From Salvia splendens (lineage: Eukaryota > Streptophyta > Magnoliopsida > Lamiales > Lamiaceae), in the NCBI RefSeq assembly GCF_004379255.2, contig NC_056049.1, positions 24,350,063 to 24,414,062 of the forward strand: a stretch of 64,000 nt of DNA, written 5' to 3'. Within the stretch, counting starts at the first letter, position 1; each line of letters begins with the position of its first letter. The translations under genes were made by a program, and so were the position numbers. The notes under the pieces are model-generated. The model saw only the letters and a list, made by a program, of their open reading frames with translations. It was not told where the DNA came from and ran no database searches. Shown one piece after another: positions 1-10,706 of the stretch.

Positions 1-81
1 ATCGAACCACGTAAATTCATTGTGTCGTGATCTTTATTCTCTACCAGCATTTACTAACATCAGAAATTCGCGGATCCATCA
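1..81 (-). repeat. Truncated LTR end, same family as the element at 40245-43205
   Basis: The first 81 bases are the reverse complement of the first ~80 bases of the LTRs at 40245 and 42582, with a few differences (for example GGATCCATCA here, GGATTCATCA expected). The LTR terminus (...CATCA) is at 81. No primer-binding site follows it, so this is the outer end of a 3' LTR or a solo LTR running out of the window to the left. The strand is given as that matching the plus-strand reading of the 40245 copy. Confidence 0.85.
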
Positions 82-171
82 GTACTGATTATTAATAAAC
101 TTATCACTGCTGCACTTGCATAGATTCTTGAACAGATTATTAACACTGTGACATATTTTACAAGCTTTGTA

Positions 172-540
172 AGGCCAATATTAGTACTGCATCTAAATTG
201 GATGTAAGCATTGAAGAATTTGGTCCAATATTTACAGACAAGATCAATTACCTTCCATGTGGAACAGTTAAAGAGATTTCAAGATATGATTGTACAAAAG
301 TGTTAGGCATAACAACATAAATCTCATTGAAGTTTATGTACTTATATGCTTATTAACCCAATATTTGTAGTGCATCACAATTAGATGTAAGCATTGAAGA
401 AGTGAAAGACATATGTAAAGACAAGATCTGTGAAATTATCATTTTAACCCATTCGGCAGGGTGAAAGACATGTAATACAAAAGCAGATGGCATAGGAACA
501 TAAATATCATTAAAGTTTATACACTTATCTGCTAATCTCC
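172..540. repeat. Degenerate tandem duplication, two units of about 183 bp
   Basis: Two adjacent units share diagnostic stretches at an offset of 183 bases: GATGTAAGCATTGAAGAA at 201 and 384, and similar ACAAAAG...GGCATA...ACATAAAT...TCATT stretches further on. No convincing reading frame crosses both units. The origin is unknown; it could be duplicated gene-derived or Helitron-captured sequence. Confidence 0.7.
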
Positions 541-2325
541 GCAAGTTGTAGCCATTTTTGTGTTTATCAATCACGTAAAATGGGATTTTGATTTGGGGCA
601 GTTATGCATTGCATTTCCTGTTGAAAACAAGTATAAAGTAACATATCAAATTGAGCCCATAGAGTTCACAGTATCTGGATAAATTTTAAATATTTTGGGG
701 AAATATAAATGATATATGCTGATTTTGAAGTTATTTTTTGATTTTTTGTTACAAGCCCAACAGGAATACCTAAGTTATCAAATGTAAAGCCCATTTTGCA
801 AGGTATAGGGTCCTGCATAGCTTGGATGAACTGAAAGGTCATCTTGGGTTATGTGGAGTTCTAAACCTATAAAATATCATCTTTTCCAGTTTCCATTATC
901 TCTCACTGTTTTCTTAAATTGTATTTGTTTTGAGATTCATATTATACTATAATCTGTGCAGGTTTCAATTAACAGCTCTGAAGCAATGAAGAAATTAAAA
1001 AAATCAGTAAGACTTAAGAGTATGGTATCTGAGAAGTTAACTCAGACAAGTTCAGGTACATATTTGGTGCAAAAGACTAAGTTCTCTATTTTGACTGGAA
1101 TTTGACACCCATCTGATTTTTTTTATCGTCTTAACTGCCTACTATGATTAATGTTTACACATGCTTTGAAAAAATAATTGATTTATGTATGTTGAAGATG
1201 CTATACGTTTTTGAGACAATTTTTTAAAGCCTATTATGAATGCATTCGAATTTGGTGGCAGATCTGTGTAGGTTTTCACCAATATGTGACAATAATGTAC
1301 AGAAATCCAAAATAGATAATGGCTGGGGAAAGGATTTTAGTTACCTTTCGCAGTTAACATCCTCTGTTAGGTTAGAAACCTATATTCGATGATGAATCGA
1401 CGCCAACAATGTTCATTTTGTTGCCTCAGATCTGGTATTGTACAGATGAATAAATATCTGCCATCGATTAGAAAAACAATGAGTGTTCTATGAGAACAGA
1501 TCGGAAATGTAAATCAATTAATGATCTGTTAAACTTCATGAAGCAAGAAATGGATTTTACCTTTATTTCGTTTGAAATCGAAGTTGGTGTATAGATTTGT
1601 GGAGAAACTCTTCGATTTGTACCCTCAAATCCGTTTAGGGCTTTCGAGAAGCAATAGATTTGGAGAATGGCGTGAAACTTCTTCGTGGTTGTGGAGGATG
1701 GAACAGATCTGCTGACTGGAATCTTAGGGATACCCATGATATTTGGAGTACGATTGTGGTGGTATCAGGGAGGCGTTTTTCGTGGTGGTGGTGAAGGGAT
1801 AGGAGAAAGTGGTGGAGGAGGGAGAGGAGACAGCGGTGGAGGGGTGTAAAGCGGCGGATCTGCGAGCCGCTAGGGTTTCCCGTGTTTGGTCGGTGAAGGC
1901 ATTCTAACAGAAACTCTGAATTAACCCATTTCATTTAATTCAGTAATGTAATTAGTTTATCAAATGATATAGTTAAAAACCTAAGTTAAGATTACGTAAT
2001 ATTTTTTTAAAACAAGATATTAGCATTAGTTTATACTGGATTAAATGTAGGCCAAAGTTTGGGCCTGCAATTTATTATTTGGGTTGTTTATTAGTTTACA
2101 GATGGGCCATTCTCTTAATTTATTTAGACTGATAAGTTATGGATGTAGAACTATTTTTGGGCATGTTTTTATATAATGTATTTAGATTAGATAATAATAA
2201 CTTGAGAAAAAAAATTAAATTTGTAATTGTTATATTGATTGTAATGAAATTGTTGTATAGTAAATTTAGTTACGTCTGGAATCATATTTTGTTTTGTTTG
2301 ATCTTACTATTTTTTTGGTCTATCA
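541..2325. other. Non-coding stretch with a minus-strand gene-leader-like patch (about 1640-1925)
   Basis: No protein family was recognised. Between about 1640 and 1900, read on the minus strand, there is an AAACCCTAG box followed by a pyrimidine- and CCACC-rich stretch, the look of a plant 5' leader and first exon (a 99-codon minus-strand ORF starts near 1934). It may be the 5' end of a host gene or a fragment captured by the Helitron. The 5' TC terminus of the Helitron should lie somewhere here but could not be fixed. Confidence 0.35.
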
Positions 2326-2977
2326 AGTGTTGGTATATTTGTTCAAGATCAATAGGTATGAGTTATATTGTTCTTCATCAACCTAATTCATGTATTGTGA
2401 ATTATAGTATTATTTGTAGTATAGGGTTTAGAATATGAGTTATGTATATTTTTGAAATTAAAACATTGTAAAATATTGATGATGACTTCTCTTATGTATT
2501 AATGCGTTTTTTAGCAAATATGTGTTTCATTGTTGTGTTCAACAAAAAGTTCACGTTTTAATGAAATAAATTTTTTCGGCCTCTTATTTAATTTACTCTT
2601 TGTTATTTTTTTATCTTTTATTTCAATTGGGTTTTTTGAACAGAATTTATGCGAAATCATATATTTTTTAAAGTGCAGCATATATGGCTATCCTGTTTTA
2701 ATATAATATAGATATTTATATATAAATGAATAACTTCTTGACAAATAAGTACTTAAAACTCTTTTTATTATTTTGAGAATTTAATTCACATTATTTTATG
2801 GTGAATATTGAATTATATCTCTGAAACATATTGTATTGTATTCTAACTTACTAATTTTATTACATTTTTGTGTAGTTAATGTTGGTGTATCCGTTCAAAG
2901 TTCAATATCTATGAGTGATGGTGTACTTGATCAGCCTAATTCGTGTATTGTGAATGATAGTATCATTTGTTTTATCG
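2326..2977 (+). repeat. Duplicated ~95-bp exon-like segment upstream of the Helitron Rep gene
   Basis: The segment at about 2326-2425 recurs at about 2877-2977. Both encode the sense-strand peptide QPNSCIVN followed by S(I)IC, so the copies differ mainly by point changes. The second copy runs into a candidate splice donor (GT at 2997) with an acceptor at 3135-3136, right before the Helitron YWDIGD zinc-finger coding region. It may therefore be a duplicated 5' exon of the Rep-helicase gene. Function unknown. Confidence 0.55.
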
Positions 2978-3136
2978 ATCGTAAATCAAAATGGAGGTAT
3001 TTAATTTTTACATCTGAAAAAAAAAGAATTATTAAAATATCATGCTTTTATTGTTGTATACACATGATAAGGTTTAGGGAATTATTATTTTTGAAAAATG
3101 TATATTTTGTTAAAATACTATTTTTATATTGAACAG

Positions 3137-4975
3137 AATATTGGGATATCGGGGATGCTATATTAAATTGTTCACATTGTGGTGCATTTTTTTGGTTCGA
3201 GGAACGTCTTGGGAAACCAAGTATGTGACAAATCCAAGATATTCGGGTTGTTGTATGAATGGGAATATCCAGATTCCTAATATGATACCTCCTCCTCGAG
3301 TATTATATCGGTTGATGTTTTCTAATGACTCGAAAAGTACTCATTATTTGAAAAATATCCGATCATATAATTCGATGTTTGGATTTACCTCTATGGGAGG
3401 TAAAGTTGATAATAGTATCAACACAGGTCATTCTCCACCCACTTTTCGTTTGCATGGCGAAAATTACCATTTAATGGGTAGTCTATTGCCTGAAGATGGT
3501 TGTATTCCAAAGTTTGCCCAATTGTACATTTATGATACGGAAAATGAGATTAATCGTAGGATAAACTCTGTGAGGTATGTTTATTTTCTTATGAAGACAA
3601 TATAAATAATTTTTTGTTATGTAACTAATTTGTGTTGAATTAAATATTATTTTATAGGGGGAGGAATGATTTGAATAATCTGCATTCAGAAATAGTTGTT
3701 GATCTCCAAAAAATGTTGGATGAAGAAAATGTTTTGGTCAAATCCTTCCGAATGGTCAAAGACAAGATTAATGAAGAAAATCATCCAAATGTCAGTTTAA
3801 GATTACTTGGCAAGAGAGGTAGGGATGGGAGAACTTATAACCTTCCTATTGTTTCCGAGGTTGCTTTGCTTGTGGTTGGTGATTTTGATGAAGCTTTGGG
3901 TGATAGAGATATTATTGTTGAAAAATAATCAGGCCGATTGCAACGTATTACAGAACGAAGTCCTTCTTATCTTGCACTTCAGTATCCACTTCTTTTTGCT
4001 TATGGTGAGGATGGTTATAGCGAAGATATTGGTTTTTCAGATAGTTGCACTTCTTCAAACAAAAGAAAGAAAATTAGTCCGAAAGAATATTTTGCATACC
4101 GGTTGCATGATAGACTGAATGAGTGTTCTGTTATTTTGTACGCTCGGCGATTATTCCAGCAATTTGTTGTTGATGCTTATACTATGATTGAGACTGGTCG
4201 TCTAAGGTTCGTACGCACACAACAGAAAAAATTACGGGCTGAAATGTATAATGGCCTTGCAGAGGCTGTTCTTCGAGGTGAGACAGATGGTTCAATGCAT
4301 GGTAAACGAATAATTTTGCCTTCAAGTTTTGTTGGTGGGGCAAGATATATGATTCAGAATTACCAAGATGCCATGGCAATTTGTAGATGGTTTGGTTATC
4401 CAAATTTGTTTATTACCTTTACTTGTAATCCGAAATGGCCAGAGATTGTTAGATTTCTTGGGGCCAAGGGGTTGAAAACGGATGATCGACCCGATGTTGT
4501 CTGTAGGATTTTTAAAGTGAAGTTGGATAATTTGATAAGAGATCTTAAGACCAACCAAATTTTTGGAGCTGTGAAAGCAGGTTTGTTATCATTGTTTAGA
4601 AAATTATGTCTTTCCTTCTAACTAATCCATTTATTGATTTTTCTAATAAATATGTTTGTTAAATTAATCTTTGCAGGTGTGTATACTATTGAGTTTCAGA
4701 AACGTGGATTGCCTCATGCCCATATTTTGCTTTTCTTAAGCAATGAGGACAAATTACCTCAACCTAGACGCATTGATGAGATTATTTCTGCTGAAATTCC
4801 TGATCCAGCAATTGATCCTTGCTATTATGAAAATGTCAAAGAATTCATGGTGCATGGACCATGTGGTGTTGTTCGTAAATCTTCTCCGTGCATGCGTGAT
4901 GGAAGATGTTCAAAATATTTCCCAAAGCAATATCTTGATGCCACAAAGTTTGATGATGATGGTTTTCCGGTTTAC
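3137..4975 (+). pseudogene. Helitron Rep-helicase gene, N-terminal part (zinc finger and Rep HUH), broken
   Basis: Encodes the front of a plant Helitron RepHel protein, which nicks and joins DNA for rolling-circle transposition. Visible in order: a zinc-finger-like YWDIGDAILNCSHCGAFFW segment (3137-3195), RYSGCCMNGNIQIP (3237 on), the region around LQRITERSPSYLALQYPL (3938 on), and the Rep HUH signature GLPHAHIL with HAH at about 4724-4732. Clear GT/AG introns are 3575-3657 and 4581-4676; a further one is likely at 2997-3136. Damage: a frameshift between about 3199 and 3230 and an in-frame TAA at 3926-3928. After GFPVY at 4974 the LTR element begins; the missing part resumes at 12152. Confidence 0.88.
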
Positions 4976-6418
4976 ACTCAACTTATTTTAACACAAGTTA
5001 TACCCGCAAGTGTACGGGGCTAGTGTAGCAATCAGTAAGCAAGAGTATCGTATCCCACAGAGACAATTTTGTATCAGCTTAACTACCACGAACAAAGATC
5101 AACTAATATCTAGACAATCAAGTGCAGTTTTGTTTGTTCTAACAACTAATAAAAGCATATAATAAGCAAGTATCAATTAAGGACTAGAAAACACGGTGTG
5201 ATAATGAAAGATAATATGGAGAAATTGTAGAACTCAAGGATCCGATGCACAATTCCAAGCTCTTATCCAATTGACTTGCCCTACCTTTTGGTGTCTCTAG
5301 AGTTACTAAGCCGACCACAATTATAGATTAAACCCCCTCCCGAGGTGAAAAACCTATAGATTAGGTGCTAGGATCGAAGTCCCCTTCTAATCCTAAACTC
5401 CTAACTCCCAAAAGCTCGATTAGGTCAATGACCTCACTCAAAACCTCAACTCTCCCGAGTTATATTGTATTAAGGTGTGAATTATTCTTATTTCCGGATT
5501 AATTATTTCATCTCCCGATTAATCTAATTAATCCTACACAATCAAGTGGTGATCAAGCAATTGAAAGGAATAAACCCAAGAATAATCAAATAACTACAAG
5601 AGCAAGGCAAGAACAAAATCAATCGGATAAAAACTATGAAATTAGTGCATCATCACCAAGAATTCTACAAGAAAAGTTTAGCTACTAATGTTCATAAAGG
5701 AAGCCATGTTCAACACAAAGTAATCCATCAAAAACATAAAATAAAGATACTAAATACTCCTGTAAGATCGATCTATGGAGTGAAGCTTCAATCTTTCGAT
5801 GTGGACTCTTCAATCTTCAAATCTCTCTCTCCAAAGTGTTCTTCAGGGTATTTGTGTGTGTAGGGGCGGTAGGTGTGGAATAGAATGAACCCTAGGCTTC
5901 TTCTCCTCTTATTTCCCTTCAAAAATCGCGTTTTCAGCTTTCAGACGCGTCAGACAATCCGACCCGGCCGGGTTGTATTTTTGAACTGGAAATTAAACCC
6001 GGCCGGGTCACCATTTTAGGACAGTTGCTGGATTCTGACTCAACCCGGCCGGGTTGTATTTTTGCACTGTAAATTAACCCGGCCGGGTTACCTGTGCGCG
6101 GCTTTCGTAGATCGGCCATATCTCTCTCATCCGAACTCCGATTAGGGCGTTTAAGATACCCACGTGAAGCTCTTTCGAAGACGAAGAGAATGATATGCAG
6201 TGGGTGTTGATTGGACTTCAAAATCTCTAGAAGAATTGTCTCAAACCAAGGCTGCTGCATATCCACCTATTTTACACCTTTTTCTACACATTCTTAACAA
6301 AAAGGTCAACATACCAACATAATAGAGAAGTAGATATAAACACGCCTAATAATAGACGAAATATGATCACATTCATACAAAACCACCCTCTAAAATCATG
6401 TAAAATCCAAGTATGTCA
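4976..6418 (-). repeat. 3' LTR of the TR-GAG element
   Basis: It is 1443 bp and matches 10707-12151 apart from a missing terminal TG and a few substitutions, such as TTTCCGG versus TTTCTGG near 5486 and ACGTGAAG versus ACGCGAAG near 6160. It contains four perfect 12-bp palindromes ACCCGGCCGGGT at 5962, 5997, 6043 and 6077, then a box at about 6114-6194 that is conserved in the solo LTR at 37934-39271. Confidence 0.93.
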
Positions 6419-6432
6419 ACTCCCCCAAACTT
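6419..6432 (-). other. Polypurine tract of the TR-GAG element
   Basis: The minus strand reads AAGTTTGGGGGAGT directly before the 3' LTR (which starts TGACATAC in that orientation), the usual primer for plus-strand DNA synthesis. Confidence 0.8.
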
Positions 6433-7907
6433 ACATAATTGCTAGTCCTCGAGCAATGAAGAAAAAGAATTAAAAGAAGACTTGGATTTAAAGGGGTTTT
6501 AGACATCATCATCGTCTCAAAGAATATGGAATAAAGGAGCATATCACAATACAAATTCCATCAAGTTAAGCTGTCGAATGCACTTTTGCTTCTAACTCGT
6601 ATATCACCTTGGATTCGTACTTCACTCGGGATGTATATATGTGTGTATATTCACCTCACTAAAAAGTGTATAACGTATCAAGTAGTCACTCAAATCAAGC
6701 AAAAATGCATGGTTTACCATAAGCTTGCTCAATGTCTGACCTCTCCTCTACCTCGTGTGACAATAAATCAAGAGTCCGAAAGGTCTTTTATTTAGGTTAT
6801 AATGTAGGCTCTTTGGTAAGGTGAGGAAATAATTGGCTAAAGTGACTGAAATTCCCAAAACGTAAAATCCCAAGAAATCACAACAATCAACTTTTAACTT
6901 CAACCATTCTCAAAACACTTCTAGATAATAACTAGACTTTGTCTAATTTCTTCCCAACTTCCAAAGACCTCAAATTATTCTCTATATACAAATTTTTTTT
7001 CTTTCTTCTTTTTCCTTTTTTTTTCTTCTTTTTTTTTCTTTTTCATTCACTTTTTTTTCTAAGTACAAACTCCACCAACCTTTTTCAATTATACTTTCCC
7101 AACTCTTCTTTTTCAAATCTCAACAAATTTAGAGTCTAGGATTCTCAATCCACTTGATTAGCTTGACAAAAGAAAAGGCTTAAGGCTCAAACTTGGCTAA
7201 CAAGGGTGTTATATACTATGGTTTAGTGTTTAGGTAAAAATGAGGCTAACAACGATGGCCTAACATCTTCCCCTATATTTTAGGTCACTTTGTAGACTCA
7301 AGAAGACCAGGAGCAAGTTCTAGAAACACATGCACAATTGATGATAAAACACACATGAAAGAATTGAAGGCTCAAAAATCTCACTTGGTAAATAGCATGA
7401 ATCAAGGCAAACAAGCAATTCGTTACTTATGCACCCAATTACTCAAACTCTCAAGTCAATGGTCAAGTGATAGCTCAAAATGGATGGTTCTTTTATCATA
7501 GAAGACTAGTCTTCACCCCAATTATACCAATTTTTTTTTAATTCAAGCCCAAAATTTGCAATCAATCACAACCAAACAACACAAAACTTCATGAATTTCT
7601 TAAACAAAGCAATTCTATCCTAAAACAAAATAAAAACAACAAAACACAACTAATCAATCTAAAGCAAAAAGATAAGTACCTCGTTAGTGTCCCTATCCAC
7701 CATATCATCCCCCCAAACTTATTCAAAGCTATGCAAAGAATAAGTTTGAAAAGTTGGTGGAGAAGGGAGACTAACATGGTATGCAAGCAACATAAAACAC
7801 ACCAAAAACAAACTGAAACAAAAGAATTTAAAGATACCTACTAGGGGTTACCTCCCCTACAGTGCCTTTGGTTATCGTCGTTGGCTCGACGTCGTCCATG
7901 AGCTGCA
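6433..7907 (-). other. Long non-coding tail of the TR-GAG element
   Basis: About 1.5 kb lies between the gag-protease stop and the purine tract with no credible ORF. It contains poly-T/poly-C-rich stretches (about 6985-7060). A short conserved-looking segment just downstream of the stop (about 7840-7900) is the kind of sequence often seen after gag in this element type. No pol remnant was recognised. Confidence 0.7.
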
Positions 7908-10595
7908 TCATGTCACGCCATAAATGGTGGCGTTGGATTTTCTGTCAATCTTGGAAGCATATGATATAGCCAATCTCTTCTTCCACCAAGTATTTTTCAG
8001 AGCTCCATCAGAAATTTCAGTTTTCACTTTGGATAAATTTTCAGCTTTTGTTTTCTTCACCTTCACTTTAGGATTTGATGTAGTCTCTTCTTTAGAAGTT
8101 GATCCACCACATGAACCAAACATCCATTGCGGTAAAGAAAAATCCCCAAATGTGGACTCAATTTCTTGTGCCTTTTGGACCTCTACAACGTGCACAGCTT
8201 TGCACTCTTTCTTCATAACAAGTTCTTCTTCCTCACGACTCTTCATAGCATTGTAGATAGATAGGATGTGACGTTTGTTACCCATATGAAGAGTGAGCTC
8301 TCCCTTTGCCACATCTATCAATGCTTTTCCCGTTGCAAGGAATGGGCGCCCCAGGATAAGCGGTATATTCACGTCTTCTTCCATATCCAATACTACAAAA
8401 TCGACGGGAAAAATGAAGTCATGTACCCTCACAAGAACGTCCTCAACAATTCCTTTAGGATAGGTGACGGTTCTATCTGCCATCTGTAGTGTTATTGTTG
8501 TCGGCTTGAGAGTGCCGATCTTCATCTTTCTGAAAAATGATAATGGCATCAAATTTATGCTCGCCCCCAGATCACAAAGTGCCTTTGTCTGTCTGTCATT
8601 TCCAATAACGCATGAGATGTTGAAACTCCCAGGATCTTTAAGCTTGGCCGGTAGCTTTTTCTGAATTATGGCACTACAATTTTCAGATATGTTCACCGTC
8701 TCATAGTCAGTCCACTTCTTCTTCTTGGAGAGCACATCTTTTAGAAACTTTGCATATGTAGGCATTTGCTGTAACGCCTCTACCAACGGGATGTTGATGT
8801 GCACTTTTCTAAATATGTCAAGAAACCTAGAGAAGTGATCATCTAGTTTCTTCTTCTGCACGCGCTGTGGAAATGGGATCTTAACCTCAGCAGGGGGTGC
8901 AGGTATCACGATGCTTGCCTTGGGAGGCGGCACCTCTTCCACTGGTTCTTCTTCTTCCACCACCTCTTCTTGAGAGATTTTCTCCTTCTCTGCAGGCAAG
9001 GTTGGGCCATCATAGCTCTTTCCACTCCTAAGATTAATGGCTTTGCAATCCTTACAGTCTTTAGGATTGACAATTGTTTGTGACGGAAATTGGCCCGGTT
9101 GATGCTGAATACCCACTGCCTGTGAAATCTGGCTCATCTGGTTATCGATGCTCTTCATGTGAATATTAAGGTCATTCACATTAGCTTCAACCTGCACTAG
9201 CCGTTTGTTGGAGTCCTTCATGCACTCTCCCGTTTGCTTCATAAAGGCCATTAACACATCTTTCAGCTCATCCTTCCTCGGTTCTATGATTTGGCCATTT
9301 GATACCTGGAATCCGGGTGGTGGTTGCAGGGCATTATTTGGGTTCCCGTATGACAAGTTGGGATGCACCTTGTTCCCATAGTGATTGTAATTGCCTCCTC
9401 CTTGGTTGGGGTGGTAATTGTTGAAATTTCTGTTGTTGCCACCTTGATGAACGTAGTTTACATCTTCGACTCCTTGTTGCATCTCAGTCCCAAACTGACT
9501 TGTTCCCATATACCCAAGCTTGTCAGTTAGAAATTCCAGCTGCTTGGATATTGCATCAATCCTATCATTATCGGAGGTGGATGCCACCCTATATGATTTT
9601 CCTCTGTCGTTTCTCCATCCATCATCATTTGAAGCTACCCTCTCGATCACTTCAAGTGCTTCAGCTTCCCCCAATTTCAAGAGAGATCCTCCGGCGCTCA
9701 TGTTCAGTTCACGCATTGCTTCCAGCGTGCCTCCCCTGTAGAAGGTTAAGATCTGTTGTCCCGGAGTTAGCCCGTGATTGGGGCATCTTCTCATCAGCTG
9801 CTTGAACCTTTTCCAAGCCTCCATGATATTCTCCTGAGGGTGCATCTTGTATTGAATGACCTCAGCTTGGCGTTTGAGTGCCTCGCTAGGTGGATAATAT
9901 TTCTCCAAGAACAGCTCCACCATTGCATCCCATGTAGGCACAGAGTTAGGACCCATGCTGTCATACCAGTCCCTTGCCTCATCTTTCAAAGAGAATGGGA
10001 ATAATCGGAGGCGGACTTGCTCATCTGTGACCCCATTCGCCTTCACTGTGTTGCTGATCTGTATGAACTTGGTGAGGTGCTTGTTGGCATCTTCTGAACC
10101 TGTCCCACCAAATGCGTTTGCTTCTGCTCTGTCTATCAACCCCGGTCTCAATTCGAAGCTGTTGGCCGCTATCCCCGCATTGTTGACTGGTGGATTAGCA
10201 ACCTGTCTGTAGGCAAATTGATTTTGCACGGGCACTGGCCTCACATTCTGTTCATCCAATTGCCTCTGCATGGCAACCAGCTGTAGACGGAGTTGGCGGA
10301 TGACAGGATCCTCATTGTTGTTCTCCTCCCCGTTATCCATTAGAATTGGAGAATGAGGCTCGTACTGGATAGGTGATGGAGGTGGAGATGGACTGGGTGA
10401 TGGAGTTCTCTGGATAGGAGAGGGTGGACACCTGTGAGCGGGTGAAGAAACCCGAATCCTTTGGTTTAACCTTCTCTGCGCGTTCCTCCTTCTGTTGGAT
10501 GCTTCGATCTCGAGATCGATAGGCTCTAGAGGTGGACCTTTAGAACGCGTGTGCATACACCCTGAACAAGGAAACACATCTATTAGAGAACTCAA
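7908..10595 (-). CDS. Gag-protease polyprotein of the non-autonomous LTR element
   Basis: An uninterrupted 895-codon ORF. The true start may be Met14 (MHTRSKG), because the gag of the 40245 element also starts MHTRS. Residues about 20-100 are basic and Pro/Ser-rich. A retrotransposon gag (capsid) domain spans about 170-320, with LFPFSLKDEARDWYDSM and FLEKYYPP. A Gly/Asn-rich linker (about 380-430) and an acidic linker (about 540-555) follow. A retroviral-type aspartic protease spans about 655-765, with CDLGASINLMP at 674-684 and ILGRPFL at 747-753. The catalytic triplet reads D-L-G rather than D-S/T-G. No CCHC zinc knuckle and no pol were seen. It presumably forms particles that package the element's RNA with pol supplied in trans (inference). 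Confidence 0.93.
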   Translation of the reverse strand: MSSLIDVFPCSGCMHTRSKGPPLEPIDLEIEASNRRRNAQRRLNQRIRVSSPAHRCPPSPIQRTPSPSPSPPPSPIQYEPHSPILMDNGEENNNEDPVIRQLRLQLVAMQRQLDEQNVRPVPVQNQFAYRQVANPPVNNAGIAANSFELRPGLIDRAEANAFGGTGSEDANKHLTKFIQISNTVKANGVTDEQVRLRLFPFSLKDEARDWYDSMGPNSVPTWDAMVELFLEKYYPPSEALKRQAEVIQYKMHPQENIMEAWKRFKQLMRRCPNHGLTPGQQILTFYRGGTLEAMRELNMSAGGSLLKLGEAEALEVIERVASNDDGWRNDRGKSYRVASTSDNDRIDAISKQLEFLTDKLGYMGTSQFGTEMQQGVEDVNYVHQGGNNRNFNNYHPNQGGGNYNHYGNKVHPNLSYGNPNNALQPPPGFQVSNGQIIEPRKDELKDVLMAFMKQTGECMKDSNKRLVQVEANVNDLNIHMKSIDNQMSQISQAVGIQHQPGQFPSQTIVNPKDCKDCKAINLRSGKSYDGPTLPAEKEKISQEEVVEEEEPVEEVPPPKASIVIPAPPAEVKIPFPQRVQKKKLDDHFSRFLDIFRKVHINIPLVEALQQMPTYAKFLKDVLSKKKKWTDYETVNISENCSAIIQKKLPAKLKDPGSFNISCVIGNDRQTKALCDLGASINLMPLSFFRKMKIGTLKPTTITLQMADRTVTYPKGIVEDVLVRVHDFIFPVDFVVLDMEEDVNIPLILGRPFLATGKALIDVAKGELTLHMGNKRHILSIYNAMKSREEEELVMKKECKAVHVVEVQKAQEIESTFGDFSLPQWMFGSCGGSTSKEETTSNPKVKVKKTKAENLSKVKTEISDGALKNTWWKKRLAISYASKIDRKSNATIYGVT

Positions 10596-10682
10596 AAATA
10601 AAAATTAAAAATAAAGCAAGTAAAATCTAGATTAGTAATCTCAATTATTATCACGATATTAAGCTATAATGACACACAATTG

Positions 10683-10700
10683 TCCCCAGCAACGTCGCCA
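10683..10700 (-). other. Primer-binding site, tRNA-Asp-like, of the TR-GAG element
   Basis: On the minus strand, six bases after the 5' LTR end, the sequence reads TGGCGACGTTGCTGGGGA. This is two changes from the TGGCGCCGTTGCCGGGGA site that Athila/Tat-like plant elements use with tRNA-Asp. Confidence 0.75.
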
Positions 10701-10706
10701 AAAACT

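Noticed and set aside
2139..2438. 99-codon hydrophobic ORF as a membrane protein
   Set aside because: AT-rich by composition, mixed with one copy of the duplicated exon-like segment; no family resemblance.
5636..5863. 75-codon ORF repeated at 11369-11596 and 110-codon ORF at 5934-6266 and 11667-11999
   Set aside because: They are identical because they lie in the two LTRs; reading frames in LTRs of this age stay open by chance. The conserved box is reported instead as a non-coding signal.
6939..7139. Phe-rich 66-codon ORF
   Set aside because: It is produced by poly-T tracts in the retroelement tail, with no protein-like composition.
9500..10212. Several plus-strand ORFs of 60-101 codons
   Set aside because: They are shadows of the minus-strand gag-protease gene.
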